A stretch of 45,267 nt of DNA from Bacteroidia bacterium Ga0077558 (GTDB lineage Bacteria > Bacteroidota > Bacteroidia > Chitinophagales > Chitinophagaceae). The stretch covers positions 1 to 45,267 of the forward strand of contig LNFJ01000141.1 of the NCBI GenBank assembly GCA_001464625.1, written 5' to 3'. Shown here piece after piece: positions 17,429 to 24,555 of the stretch (position 1 is the first letter of the stretch; the number at the start of each line of letters is the position of its first letter). The translations under genes were made by a program, and so were the position numbers. The notes beneath the pieces were generated by a model. The model had not been told where the DNA came from. It did no database searches and saw only the letters and a program-made list of their open reading frames with translations.

Positions 17429-17996
17429 CACTGTTTCCGTTTTTGTAATGTGCAAAAAATATTTTTTTCAGTCTCATCAGGCACTTGTACTTCTGGTTTT
17501 TCGCATTATCGGCATTCGTATATCCAAAGTTGGCAGCAATAACCTGCATGTTCTGTTTTTGCAGGTAGTAAGCCTCTAACAAGCTTTTACAAGGTTCTCC
17601 TAAACTGCTGATGGCTTTATCCATCATTTCAAACTCACTATTCCTTTTTTCATGCTCCTCGATCTCGTCTTCAACCGGTACCACCTGCTCTAAACTCTCT
17701 ACAGGAGGGGAATAACGACTAAGTTGTTGCAACCTTTTGAGCCACAATCGCCTGGCTACCGAATACACATAAGTCTTGATCTGGCAGTTCAGCTCAAAAG
17801 TCCCCGATCTTACATTTTCATAAAGAACTATCATGGCCTCCTGAAAAACATCTTTCGCATCATCTGCAGAGCCGTTGTTGTTGATTACCAACGACTGAAC
17901 CATGTTATAGTTGTCCCGGTAAATGGCCTCCACAGCCTTTTTATCGTTTACAGCTAATCCTTCCAGCAAAAGTCTTTCGTTATTCTCTGGTTTCAC
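17421..17996 (-). CDS. ECF-type RNA polymerase sigma factor
   Basis: This 191-residue protein begins at a GTG codon. Region 2 is DAKDVFQEAMIVLYENVRSG with QIKTYVYSVARRLWLKRL. A charged linker follows. Region 4 is KAISSLGEPCKSLLEAYYLQKQNMQVIAANFGYTNADNAKNQKYKCLMRLKK, a helix-turn-helix. Small sigma factors with this layout direct transcription of stress or envelope genes. The overlapping downstream gene encodes the likely regulator. Three similar A+T-rich motifs upstream (18037-18150) may mark autoregulation. Confidence 0.88.
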   Translation of the reverse strand: MKPENNERLLLEGLAVNDKKAVEAIYRDNYNMVQSLVINNNGSADDAKDVFQEAMIVLYENVRSGTFELNCQIKTYVYSVARRLWLKRLQQLSRYSPPVESLEQVVPVEDEIEEHEKRNSEFEMMDKAISSLGEPCKSLLEAYYLQKQNMQVIAANFGYTNADNAKNQKYKCLMRLKKIFFAHYKNGNSDE

Positions 17997-18036
17997 TTAT
18001 TCCTATGTTTAATACTTTTTTTTAAAAATAGTAACC

Positions 18037-18150
18037 CTGCCCGACTGTAAAAAATATTTAATAAATAGAAGAGGCGGGCCTGCCTCACTACAAAAAATAT
18101 ATTTAAGAAAGTTAAAGCAGGGCAAAGTCGTCTGAAAAAAATATTTTAAA
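18037..18150. repeat. Three imperfect direct repeats upstream of the sigma-factor gene
   Basis: Copies at 18037-18061, 18080-18107 and 18127-18150 share a CTG-containing or CTx-containing head followed by AAAAAATAT and TTTAA. They are spaced about 43-47 bases apart, close to four helical turns. They lie in the gap of 224 bases between the divergent sigma-factor gene and lipoprotein gene. Operator or sigma-binding roles are possible; A+T-rich coincidence is also possible. Confidence 0.35.
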
Positions 18151-18220
18151 AACCGGGTTACCTTTTCCCGTTCCGGGTATTAACAACGAAATATTTCAAC
18201 AAATAACAAAAAATCGAAAA

Positions 18221-18430
18221 ATGAAAAAATTCTTAGCAATCATCGCTATCGCTTCTTTTGCAGTAGCTTGTAACAATTCATCTGAAGCAAAAGATACTGC
18301 TGATAGCGCTGCTGCAGTTGTAGACTCTACAGCAAACGCTGCTATAGATTCAATTAGCAATGTTGCAGATTCTGCTACAAAAGTTATTGATTCTACTACT
18401 AATGCTGTTGTAGATTCTTTAAAAAAGTAA
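18221..18430 (+). CDS. Small Ala/Ser/Asp-rich lipoprotein
   Basis: This 69-residue protein has a lipoprotein signal peptide with lipobox FAVAC (Cys17). The mature part is a repetitive helix with near-heptad units of the type ADSAxxVIDSTxNAxxDS, suggesting a coiled coil or amphipathic helix. It recalls the size and layout of entericidin or Lpp-like small lipoproteins, but I see no specific family motif. It is followed by a strong terminator with a UUCG tetraloop, so it is probably a highly expressed single-gene transcript. Confidence 0.8.
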   Translation: MKKFLAIIAIASFAVACNNSSEAKDTADSAAAVVDSTANAAIDSISNVADSATKVIDSTTNAVVDSLKK

Positions 18431-18451
18431 TTTTATAGGCAAGCAACTTAG

Positions 18452-18480
18452 AAAGCCTTCCTTCGGGAGGGCTTTTTATT
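18452..18480 (+). terminator. Rho-independent terminator with UUCG tetraloop
   Basis: A 10-bp stem (18452-18461 with 18466-18475, one G-U pair) closes the very stable TTCG loop and is followed by a T run. Confidence 0.9.
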
Positions 18481-18511
18481 TATTATCAATGCTTTGTAAT
18501 TGTAAAATACA

Positions 18512-18543
18512 TTGAGCTTTCCCTTTATTAAAAGTTACCTTTG
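18512..18543 (+). promoter_or_regulatory. Promoter of the DEAD-box helicase gene
   Basis: TTG (18512-18514), a 21-base spacer and TACCTTTG (18536-18543) match the Bacteroidota housekeeping promoter, and the GTG start follows 30 bases later. Confidence 0.65.
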
Positions 18544-18573
18544 CCGACTTATTATCATTTTTAATTATTATCT

Positions 18574-20256
18574 GTGACCACATTTCAAGATCTCGGGATT
18601 GAAGAAGGGCTCTTACAATCCATCAATATTTTGGGTTTTACCCAACCTACACCCATCCAGGAAAAAGCAATCCCCGTTTTATTACAAGGAACAAAGGACT
18701 TTATTGGTCTTGCCCAAACCGGTACTGGTAAAACGGCTGCTTTCGGACTGCCTTTATTACAACTGATAAATAAAGAAGACCGTTTTCCGCAAGCTTTGAT
18801 AGTTTGCCCAACCAGAGAACTTTGTTTGCAAATAACCAGCGACCTGGAGAAATTCAAGAGCAAAAAAATAAATATCAGTGTTACGGCTGTATATGGTGGT
18901 ACTTCCATTACTATGCAAATCCGGGATCTGAAAAGAGGCACTCACATTGTAGTGGCTACCCCCGGCCGTTTAATCGATCTTATCGAAAGAAAAGCGATCA
19001 ACCTCGAAAAGATACATTATGTAGTTTTGGATGAGGCAGATGAAATGCTTAACATGGGTTTTAAAGATGATATTGAATTCATCTTAAAAAATACTCCCAA
19101 CCGTCAGAGCACCTGGTTATTCAGTGCTACTATGCCTGCAGAAATAAGAAATGTGAGCAAGAAGTACATGGATAAACCTTTTGAAATTACAATCGGCAAA
19201 ACAAATGAAGGAGCAGCTAATATTGATCATCAGTATTATGCTACCCAACATCATAACAGATACGAAGTATTAAAAAGAATTATCGATTTTAATCCCGGCA
19301 TCTATGGAATTGTATTTGCCAGAACTAAAGCCGACACACAAGACATTGCGGAAAAGTTAACAAGGGAAGGTTATGATATTGATGCCATACATGGTGACTT
19401 AACGCAACAGCAGCGGGATAAAGTGATGGGATTGTTTAGAGATAAAAGTGTGAAGTTGCTCGTTGCAACCGATGTTGCAGCAAGAGGTATCGATGTAAAA
19501 GGCATTACACATGTAATTAATTACGAGTTACCGGATGATGTAGAAGTGTACACACATAGAAGTGGTCGTACTGGCCGTGCAGGTAGTAGTGGGGTTTCTG
19601 TTTCAATCGTTACACCAAAAGAAGTGTATCGTTTACGCCAGGTAGAACGAATAGTGAAGACGCAATTTCATAAAATGGATATTCCAAGCGGTAAAGATGT
19701 TTGCCGTAAACAGTTTTTCCATTTTATCGATAAAATGCTAAGTGCAGATATCAGTCATGGTGAATACGAAGCATACCTGCCTACACTAAGAGAAAAATTT
19801 GCAGAAGTTGAAAAAGAAGAAATATTACAAAGAGTTGCTGCATTAGAGTTTGATCGGTTTTTGAAGTATTACGAAAATGCCGCTGATCTTAATATGAGAG
19901 GTAGCGACAGAAGAGATGATAGAAGAGGGGATAGAACTGAAAGAGGAGCTCCAAGAGAAAGAGACAGGGATACAAAAGGAAGAAGCTTTAGCGGCGGTGG
20001 TAATTACCAACGCTTGTTTGTAAACCTTGGAACCAAAGATGGTTTTTACAAAGCAAGTTTTTTACAGTTCATACTAGATATGAGTGATTTGAAAAAGGAA
20101 GTGCTGGGTCGTATTGATATGAAGGAAATGACCAGCTGGATAGAGATTGACCCAACGGCTGGTAAGAAAATGATAAAAGCAATCGATGGTAAAAACTATC
20201 GGGGTCGTAAGATTCGCATGAATGATGCAGAGTCTGGCGGCGGCAGAGGAAAATAA
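18574..20256 (+). CDS. DEAD-box RNA helicase, DbpA/DeaD type
   Basis: This 560-residue ATP-dependent RNA helicase starts at GTG. Motifs in order: Q motif FTQPTPIQEKAIP, Walker A AQTGTGKTAA, PTRELCLQ, TPGRLIDL, DEAD in VLDEADEMLNMGF, SAT in WLFSATMP, IVFARTK, ATDVAARGIDVKGITHVINYELP and HRSGRTGRAG. A charged Arg/Asp-rich linker (about 440-475) precedes a DbpA-type RNA-binding domain (RLFVNLGTKDGFYKASFLQFI to GRKIRMNDAES). Such proteins remodel rRNA during ribosome assembly or at low temperature. It lies directly upstream of the aromatic operon promoter. Confidence 0.93.
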   Translation: MTTFQDLGIEEGLLQSINILGFTQPTPIQEKAIPVLLQGTKDFIGLAQTGTGKTAAFGLPLLQLINKEDRFPQALIVCPTRELCLQITSDLEKFKSKKINISVTAVYGGTSITMQIRDLKRGTHIVVATPGRLIDLIERKAINLEKIHYVVLDEADEMLNMGFKDDIEFILKNTPNRQSTWLFSATMPAEIRNVSKKYMDKPFEITIGKTNEGAANIDHQYYATQHHNRYEVLKRIIDFNPGIYGIVFARTKADTQDIAEKLTREGYDIDAIHGDLTQQQRDKVMGLFRDKSVKLLVATDVAARGIDVKGITHVINYELPDDVEVYTHRSGRTGRAGSSGVSVSIVTPKEVYRLRQVERIVKTQFHKMDIPSGKDVCRKQFFHFIDKMLSADISHGEYEAYLPTLREKFAEVEKEEILQRVAALEFDRFLKYYENAADLNMRGSDRRDDRRGDRTERGAPRERDRDTKGRSFSGGGNYQRLFVNLGTKDGFYKASFLQFILDMSDLKKEVLGRIDMKEMTSWIEIDPTAGKKMIKAIDGKNYRGRKIRMNDAESGGGRGK

Positions 20257-20269
20257 AAAAGATTAAAAG

Positions 20270-20300
20270 TTTGATTTACTAATCAGGACAACTATATTTG
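20270..20300 (+). promoter_or_regulatory. Promoter of the aromatic amino acid operon
   Basis: TTTG (20270-20273), a 19-base spacer and TATATTTG (20293-20300) match the Bacteroidota consensus TTTG-N19-21-TAnnTTTG exactly. It begins 14 bases after the helicase stop codon. The expected transcription start, a few bases after 20300, falls at or next to the leader ATG at 20307. Confidence 0.75.
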
Positions 20301-20306
20301 TTCAGG

Positions 20307-20393
20307 ATGACAACAACAAACACATATTTTGGTTTCTATTTTTATTACTTCTTTAATAAGAGGCCGGGAATGCTTTTGTTGAAAACAAACTAG
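20307..20393 (+). CDS. Phe/Tyr-rich leader peptide of the aromatic operon attenuator
   Basis: This is a 28-codon ORF starting MTTTNT, then YFGFYFYYFF at codons 7-16, and ending at TAG. Nine of ten consecutive residues are Phe or Tyr, the two end products of the operon. It lies between an excellent promoter and a strong terminator and is followed by pheA. This is the arrangement of pheA-type leader peptides in other bacteria, where ribosome stalling on Phe (or here also Tyr) codons prevents termination. Codons 19-21 contain the anti-terminator segment (20362-20369). The peptide itself has no expected function. Confidence 0.8.
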   Translation: MTTTNTYFGFYFYYFFNKRPGMLLLKTN

Positions 20394-20449
20394 AACAACT
20401 AAAAATCAACATAAAGAATCCCGGTCAGATCGACCGGGATTCTTGTTTT
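20362..20449 (+). terminator. Attenuator: anti-terminator segment and rho-independent terminator
   Basis: The terminator stem is 13 perfect base pairs (20414-20426 with 20432-20444, 5-base loop) followed by GTTTT. Its left arm, bases 20419-20426 (TCCCGGTC), is also complementary to GGCCGGGA at 20362-20369 in the leader ORF (8 pairs, one G-U). The two pairings exclude each other, as required for attenuation. The pheA ATG follows at 20456. Confidence 0.82.
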
Positions 20450-20455
20450 AATACT

Positions 20456-21283
20456 ATGACTAAGATTTCAATACAGGGTTATGAAGGCAGCTTTCACCAG
20501 GTGGCAGCACAACTATTTTTTGGAAAAGGAGTGGAAGTAATTACCTGCAACACATTTAAAGAAGTAGTAAAGATTGCCGGCAATAAAAAAGCAAGCGATG
20601 GTGGTATAATGGCAATTGAAAACTCTATTGCGGGAAGTATTTTACCAAACTATAATTTGCTGCAGAAAAGTAATTTAAAAATTGTCGGAGAAATTTATTT
20701 GCAGATACGACAAAATCTGCTGGTAAATCCTGGCGTAAAATTAGAGGATATCCGGGAAGTGCATTCGCATACCATGGCATTGCAGCAGTGCTATGATTTT
20801 TTAGATAAACATAAATGGAAACTGGTTGAAAAAGATGACACGGCGTTGAGTGCAAAACATATTCACCAGCATAAGAGCAAACATATTGCAGCCATTGCGA
20901 GTAAGTTGGCCGCAGAATTGTATAACCTGGATATGATCGCCCCGAATATCCAAACCATGAAAAATAATTACACAAGATTTTTGGTATTGCAACGGGAAGA
21001 TGCGGCGAAACCAGTTGAAGAAGCGAATAAAGCATCGGTTAACTTTCATACCGACCATTCAAAAGGAAGTTTGGCAAAAGTGTTGACAGCGATTGCAGCG
21101 GGTGGAATTAATTTAAGCAAGTTGCAAAGCTTTCCAATACCGGGCAGTGATTTTAAATACAGCTTTCATGCAGATATGGAGTTTGATTCATTAGAGCAGT
21201 TCAATGATGTAATTGCTCAAATGAAAAAACTAACAGCGGAAACAAAAATTTACGGCGTTTATAAAAAAGGAATTTGGAAATGA
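20456..21283 (+). CDS. pheA: Prephenate dehydratase
   Basis: This 275-residue enzyme converts prephenate to phenylpyruvate, committing flux to phenylalanine. The periplasmic-binding-protein-like catalytic domain has YEGSFHQVAAQLFFG, MAIENSIAGSILPNYNLL and YNLDMIAPNIQTMKNNYTRFLVL (the TRF motif with the catalytic Thr). A C-terminal ACT domain starts near residue 195 (SLAKVLTAIAAGGINLSKLQSFPIPG), the usual site of feedback inhibition by Phe. It has no chorismate mutase domain; that activity is fused to the DAHP synthase two genes later. It overlaps the aminotransferase gene by 4 bases (ATGA). Confidence 0.95.
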   Translation: MTKISIQGYEGSFHQVAAQLFFGKGVEVITCNTFKEVVKIAGNKKASDGGIMAIENSIAGSILPNYNLLQKSNLKIVGEIYLQIRQNLLVNPGVKLEDIREVHSHTMALQQCYDFLDKHKWKLVEKDDTALSAKHIHQHKSKHIAAIASKLAAELYNLDMIAPNIQTMKNNYTRFLVLQREDAAKPVEEANKASVNFHTDHSKGSLAKVLTAIAAGGINLSKLQSFPIPGSDFKYSFHADMEFDSLEQFNDVIAQMKKLTAETKIYGVYKKGIWK

Positions 21284-22428
21284 GAACAAGCAAACGATTA
21301 GAAGGTATCGGCGAATATTATTTCTCCCAGAAATTGAGAGAAATAGAAGAATTAAATAAAGTTGGAAAGCATATTATCAATTTGGGTATTGGTAGTCCGG
21401 ATCTGCCGCCGCATCCGGAGGTAATAAAAACATTGCAGGATGAAAGTGCTAAAACAAATGTACATGCTTACCAATCATACAAAGGTTCGGCGATCTTAAG
21501 AAAAGCTATCAGCGAATGGTACAGAAAATGGTATCGGGTTGAATTAGATGGAGATTCAGAAATATTACCATTGATTGGAAGCAAAGAAGGAATTATGCAT
21601 ATCTGCATGACTTATTTAGATAAGGGCGATGCAGTATTGGTGCCCAATCCAGGTTATCCAACGTATAGAAGTGCAGTAAAGTTGGCTGGTGGAAAATGTA
21701 TAGAATATAAATTAAGAGATAAAAACAATTATCATCCCGATTTTGAAAAGTTGTCAAAAAGCAAACTAAAGAAAGTAAAACTGATGTTTGTAAATTATCC
21801 ACAGATGCCAACAGGCCAATTATCAACAACAGTATTGTTTGAGAAACTGGTGGCATTTGGGAAAAAGCATAATATTCTTATCGTTCATGATAATCCGTAT
21901 TCTTTTATTTTAAATGAGCAGCCACAAAGTCTGCTAAGTGTTGAAGGAGCAAAAGATTGTGTGATTGAATTGAACTCATTAAGCAAAAGTCATAATATGG
22001 CAGGCTGGAGAGTTGGAATGTTGTGTGGCGCAAAAGAAAGAATTGAAGAAGTATTGCGTTTTAAAAGCAATATGGATAGTGGAATGTTTTTGCCGGCACA
22101 ACTGGCTGCAGCAAAAGCATTAAGTCTTGGTAAGGAATGGCATGATGAAGTAAATACAATTTACAGGGCAAGACGGGAAAAAGTATTTGAATTGCTGGAA
22201 TTATTGAACTGTAAATTTTCGAAAGAGCAGGTAGGTATGTTTGTGTGGGCAAGGGTGCCAGCTTCCTACAAAGATGGATATGTGTTAAGTGATGAAGTAT
22301 TGTACAAGTCGAATGTGTTTATAACACCGGGAGGAATTTTTGGATCCGCCGGAGATAAATATATCAGGGTAAGTTTATGTGCGCCAGTGGAGAAATTTGA
22401 AGAGGCAATTCAGAGAATAAAAAACTAA
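21280..22428 (+). CDS. PLP-dependent aminotransferase (likely aromatic)
   Basis: This is a fold type I aminotransferase of class I/II, 382 residues from the ATG that overlaps the pheA stop. The PLP lysine lies in ELNSLSKSHNMAGWRVGM. INLGIGSPDLPPHPEV, NPGYPTYRSAVKLAGG and YIRVSLCAP near the C-terminus are further hallmarks. Its place between pheA and tyrA implies the final transamination of phenylpyruvate and hydroxyphenylpyruvate, though LL-diaminopimelate aminotransferase-like relatives look similar. The TTG two codons upstream is a less likely start. Confidence 0.88.
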   Translation: MRTSKRLEGIGEYYFSQKLREIEELNKVGKHIINLGIGSPDLPPHPEVIKTLQDESAKTNVHAYQSYKGSAILRKAISEWYRKWYRVELDGDSEILPLIGSKEGIMHICMTYLDKGDAVLVPNPGYPTYRSAVKLAGGKCIEYKLRDKNNYHPDFEKLSKSKLKKVKLMFVNYPQMPTGQLSTTVLFEKLVAFGKKHNILIVHDNPYSFILNEQPQSLLSVEGAKDCVIELNSLSKSHNMAGWRVGMLCGAKERIEEVLRFKSNMDSGMFLPAQLAAAKALSLGKEWHDEVNTIYRARREKVFELLELLNCKFSKEQVGMFVWARVPASYKDGYVLSDEVLYKSNVFITPGGIFGSAGDKYIRVSLCAPVEKFEEAIQRIKN

Positions 22429-22432
22429 TACT

Positions 22433-23284
22433 ATGTCACAAAGAAAAAGAGTTGCTATTGTTGGTATAGGGTTGATTGGCGGTTCATTGGCCATTCAACT
22501 GCATGAAAAAAAACTCTCCTCCAAATTGATTGGTGTAGATGACAACGAAGAACATGCAAGACAGGCAGTTGAATTGGAATTAGTGGATGAAACAATGCCA
22601 TTGAATGATGCTATTGAACAGTCAGATGTAATCGTTCTTGCCATACCGGTTGATAAATTAGTAAGCCTGTTGCCATCCATTATGGATAAAATTGATCAGC
22701 AAATTGTTGTTGATCTTGGTTCTACAAAAAGTCAATTGGTAGACGTAATAAAAAGCCATCCTAAAAGGAGGAGATATGTAGCCACGCATCCGATGTGGGG
22801 AACCGAGTATAGCGGTCCGCAATCGGCAGTGCGTGGTGCCTATGAAAACAAAGCAGTAATTATTTGCAACGCAGAAGATAGTGACGCCGATGCATTGGAT
22901 TGGGTAAAGAATATGTACAAAAAAATTGGCATGCACTTATTGGAAATGGAAGCAAAAGCACATGACCTGCATGCGGCTTATGTCAGTCATATTTCACATA
23001 TCACATCATTTGCATTAGCTAATACGGTATTGGAAAAAGAGAAAGAAGAGAATGCCATTTTTGAATTAGCCTCTGCTGGTTTTGAAAGTACCGTAAGATT
23101 AGCAAAAAGTAATCCTGCAATGTGGGTGCCGATATTTATGCAGAACAAAGAAAATGTGCTGGATGTTTTGAAAGAGCATATCGCACAACTATCAAGATTT
23201 AAAGAGAGTATAGAGAAAGAGGATAACGAATATTTAATGAAGTTGATTGAAAATGCGAATAAGATTCGCAGAATAATTAAATAA
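22433..23284 (+). CDS. tyrA: Prephenate dehydrogenase
   Basis: This 283-residue NAD(P)-dependent enzyme forms 4-hydroxyphenylpyruvate from prephenate, the branch to tyrosine. The Rossmann loop is VAIVGIGLIGGSLAIQL, with an acidic residue after the second strand (GVDDNEEHA) suggesting NAD. VDLGSTKSQLVDVI, THPMWGTEYSGPQSA and HAAYVSHISHITSFALANTV carry the catalytic and substrate-binding histidines. It has no ACT domain. It starts 4 bases after the aminotransferase gene. Confidence 0.94.
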   Translation: MSQRKRVAIVGIGLIGGSLAIQLHEKKLSSKLIGVDDNEEHARQAVELELVDETMPLNDAIEQSDVIVLAIPVDKLVSLLPSIMDKIDQQIVVDLGSTKSQLVDVIKSHPKRRRYVATHPMWGTEYSGPQSAVRGAYENKAVIICNAEDSDADALDWVKNMYKKIGMHLLEMEAKAHDLHAAYVSHISHITSFALANTVLEKEKEENAIFELASAGFESTVRLAKSNPAMWVPIFMQNKENVLDVLKEHIAQLSRFKESIEKEDNEYLMKLIENANKIRRIIK

Positions 23285-23290
23285 AACAGG

Positions 23291-23363
23291 GTTGATGACC
23301 AATGGACAGAACCCTGAAGTGTGCGACGCAACGAAGATGCTATGAAAAACAAAAGCTGGGAAC
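23291..23363 (+). repeat. Dispersed intergenic repeat, family R1, copy B
   Basis: It lies 6 bases after the tyrA stop, inside the aromatic operon. TGCGACGCAACGAAGATG is identical to copy C at 42491-42561, and the flanking GACAGAAC and AGCTGG-AAC blocks are shared too. Confidence 0.7.
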
Positions 23364-23390
23364 ATAATAATTAACTTTACAACATAAATT

Positions 23391-24479
23391 ATGCAAATAA
23401 CAGAGCAAGCAACAAACGAAACAGTGCAACAAGCATGGGGTAAACGTCCATTAATCATTAGTGGGCCATGCAGTGCAGAAACAGAAGAACAATTAGTAGC
23501 AACTGCGCAACGATTAGCAGCAACAGGAAAAGTAAATATGCTGCGGGCCGGAATTTGGAAACCAAGAACAAAACCTGGCATGTTTGAAGGTGTTGGAGCA
23601 AAAGGATTGCCCTGGTTGCAGCAAGCAAAAAAGTTAACTGGGCTTCCAACAACAGTGGAAGTAGCTACCGGCAAACAAGTACAGGATGCATTGACATTTG
23701 ATGTGGACGTTTTATGGATCGGCGCAAGAACAACGGTGAATCCATTTAGTGTGCAGGAAGTAGCCGATGCATTGCGGGGAACGAATATTCCGGTGATGAT
23801 AAAAAATCCGATCAATCCTGATCTGGAATTGTGGGCAGGTGCAGTAGAAAGAATAGCAAGAGCTGGAGTAAAACAAATTGGTTTGATACATCGGGGTTTT
23901 AGTTCGTATGGTAATACCGAATTTCGCAATGCACCGATGTGGCATCTGGCCATTGAAATGAAATTGAAATATCCAGAACTGGTTTTTATTAATGACCCTT
24001 CACATATTTGCGGCCGCCGTGATATTTTATTGGATACGATGCAAAAAGCGATCGACCTTGATTATGATGGATTGATGATCGAAAGCCATATAGACCCCGA
24101 CAATGCCTGGAGCGATGCAAAACAACAGGTAACACCTGAAAGGTTGGCTGAAATGCTCGATACAATTATTTGGAGAAAAGAAGATATTAGTTCAGAAGAA
24201 TATCATGCGGCGTTAGAGAAATTGCGTCAGCAAATAAATCAGTTGGATGATGAGTTGATGCAGATATTAAGTCAGCGGATGAAAATCGCTGAACAAATTG
24301 GTACCTATAAAAAGGAGAACAACATTACTATTTTACAAATCAATCGCTGGAATGAAATAATAGAAAGAGCAACAGCAAAAGGGGACAAAATTGGATTGAG
24401 CAAAGAATTCATCACTAAATATTTTGATGCGGTGCATATGGAAAGCATTAATCATCAGAAGAAGGTATTGGACTCTTGA
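23391..24479 (+). CDS. Bifunctional DAHP synthase / chorismate mutase
   Basis: This 362-residue fusion catalyses the first shikimate-pathway step and the chorismate-to-prephenate step. The N-terminal DAHP synthase (KDPG-aldolase-like type I beta) spans about residues 1-260, with ISGPCSAETEEQL, WKPRTKPGMFEGVG, MIKNPINPDLELW, IHRGFSSYG and NDPSHICGRRD. The C-terminal AroQ-type helical chorismate mutase spans about 270-360, with LRQQINQLDDELMQILSQRMKIAEQIGTYKK. In such fusions the mutase domain often mediates feedback inhibition by prephenate. The symbol is left open (aroF/aroG/aroA are all used). The 3' end overlaps a repeat motif. Confidence 0.94.
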   Translation: MQITEQATNETVQQAWGKRPLIISGPCSAETEEQLVATAQRLAATGKVNMLRAGIWKPRTKPGMFEGVGAKGLPWLQQAKKLTGLPTTVEVATGKQVQDALTFDVDVLWIGARTTVNPFSVQEVADALRGTNIPVMIKNPINPDLELWAGAVERIARAGVKQIGLIHRGFSSYGNTEFRNAPMWHLAIEMKLKYPELVFINDPSHICGRRDILLDTMQKAIDLDYDGLMIESHIDPDNAWSDAKQQVTPERLAEMLDTIIWRKEDISSEEYHAALEKLRQQINQLDDELMQILSQRMKIAEQIGTYKKENNITILQINRWNEIIERATAKGDKIGLSKEFITKYFDAVHMESINHQKKVLDS

Positions 24480-24551
24480 GTCGGGAGCTCGTAGTCCAGA
24501 GAACTAAATTCAAAGCGTCTTTGCTCCTTTGCGACTTTGCGAGAAAAAACA
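24470..24551. repeat. Short repetitive segments between the DAHP synthase gene and aroB
   Basis: A GACTCTTGAGTCGGGAG motif (24470-24500), related to those in aroA (26276-26303) and mutS (3490-3524), is followed by CTTTGC-type heptamer repeats (24518-24543). The latter resemble the CTTTGCGACTTTGCGAG intergenic sequence common in many bacterial genomes. Confidence 0.5.
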
Positions 24552-24555
24552 AAAC

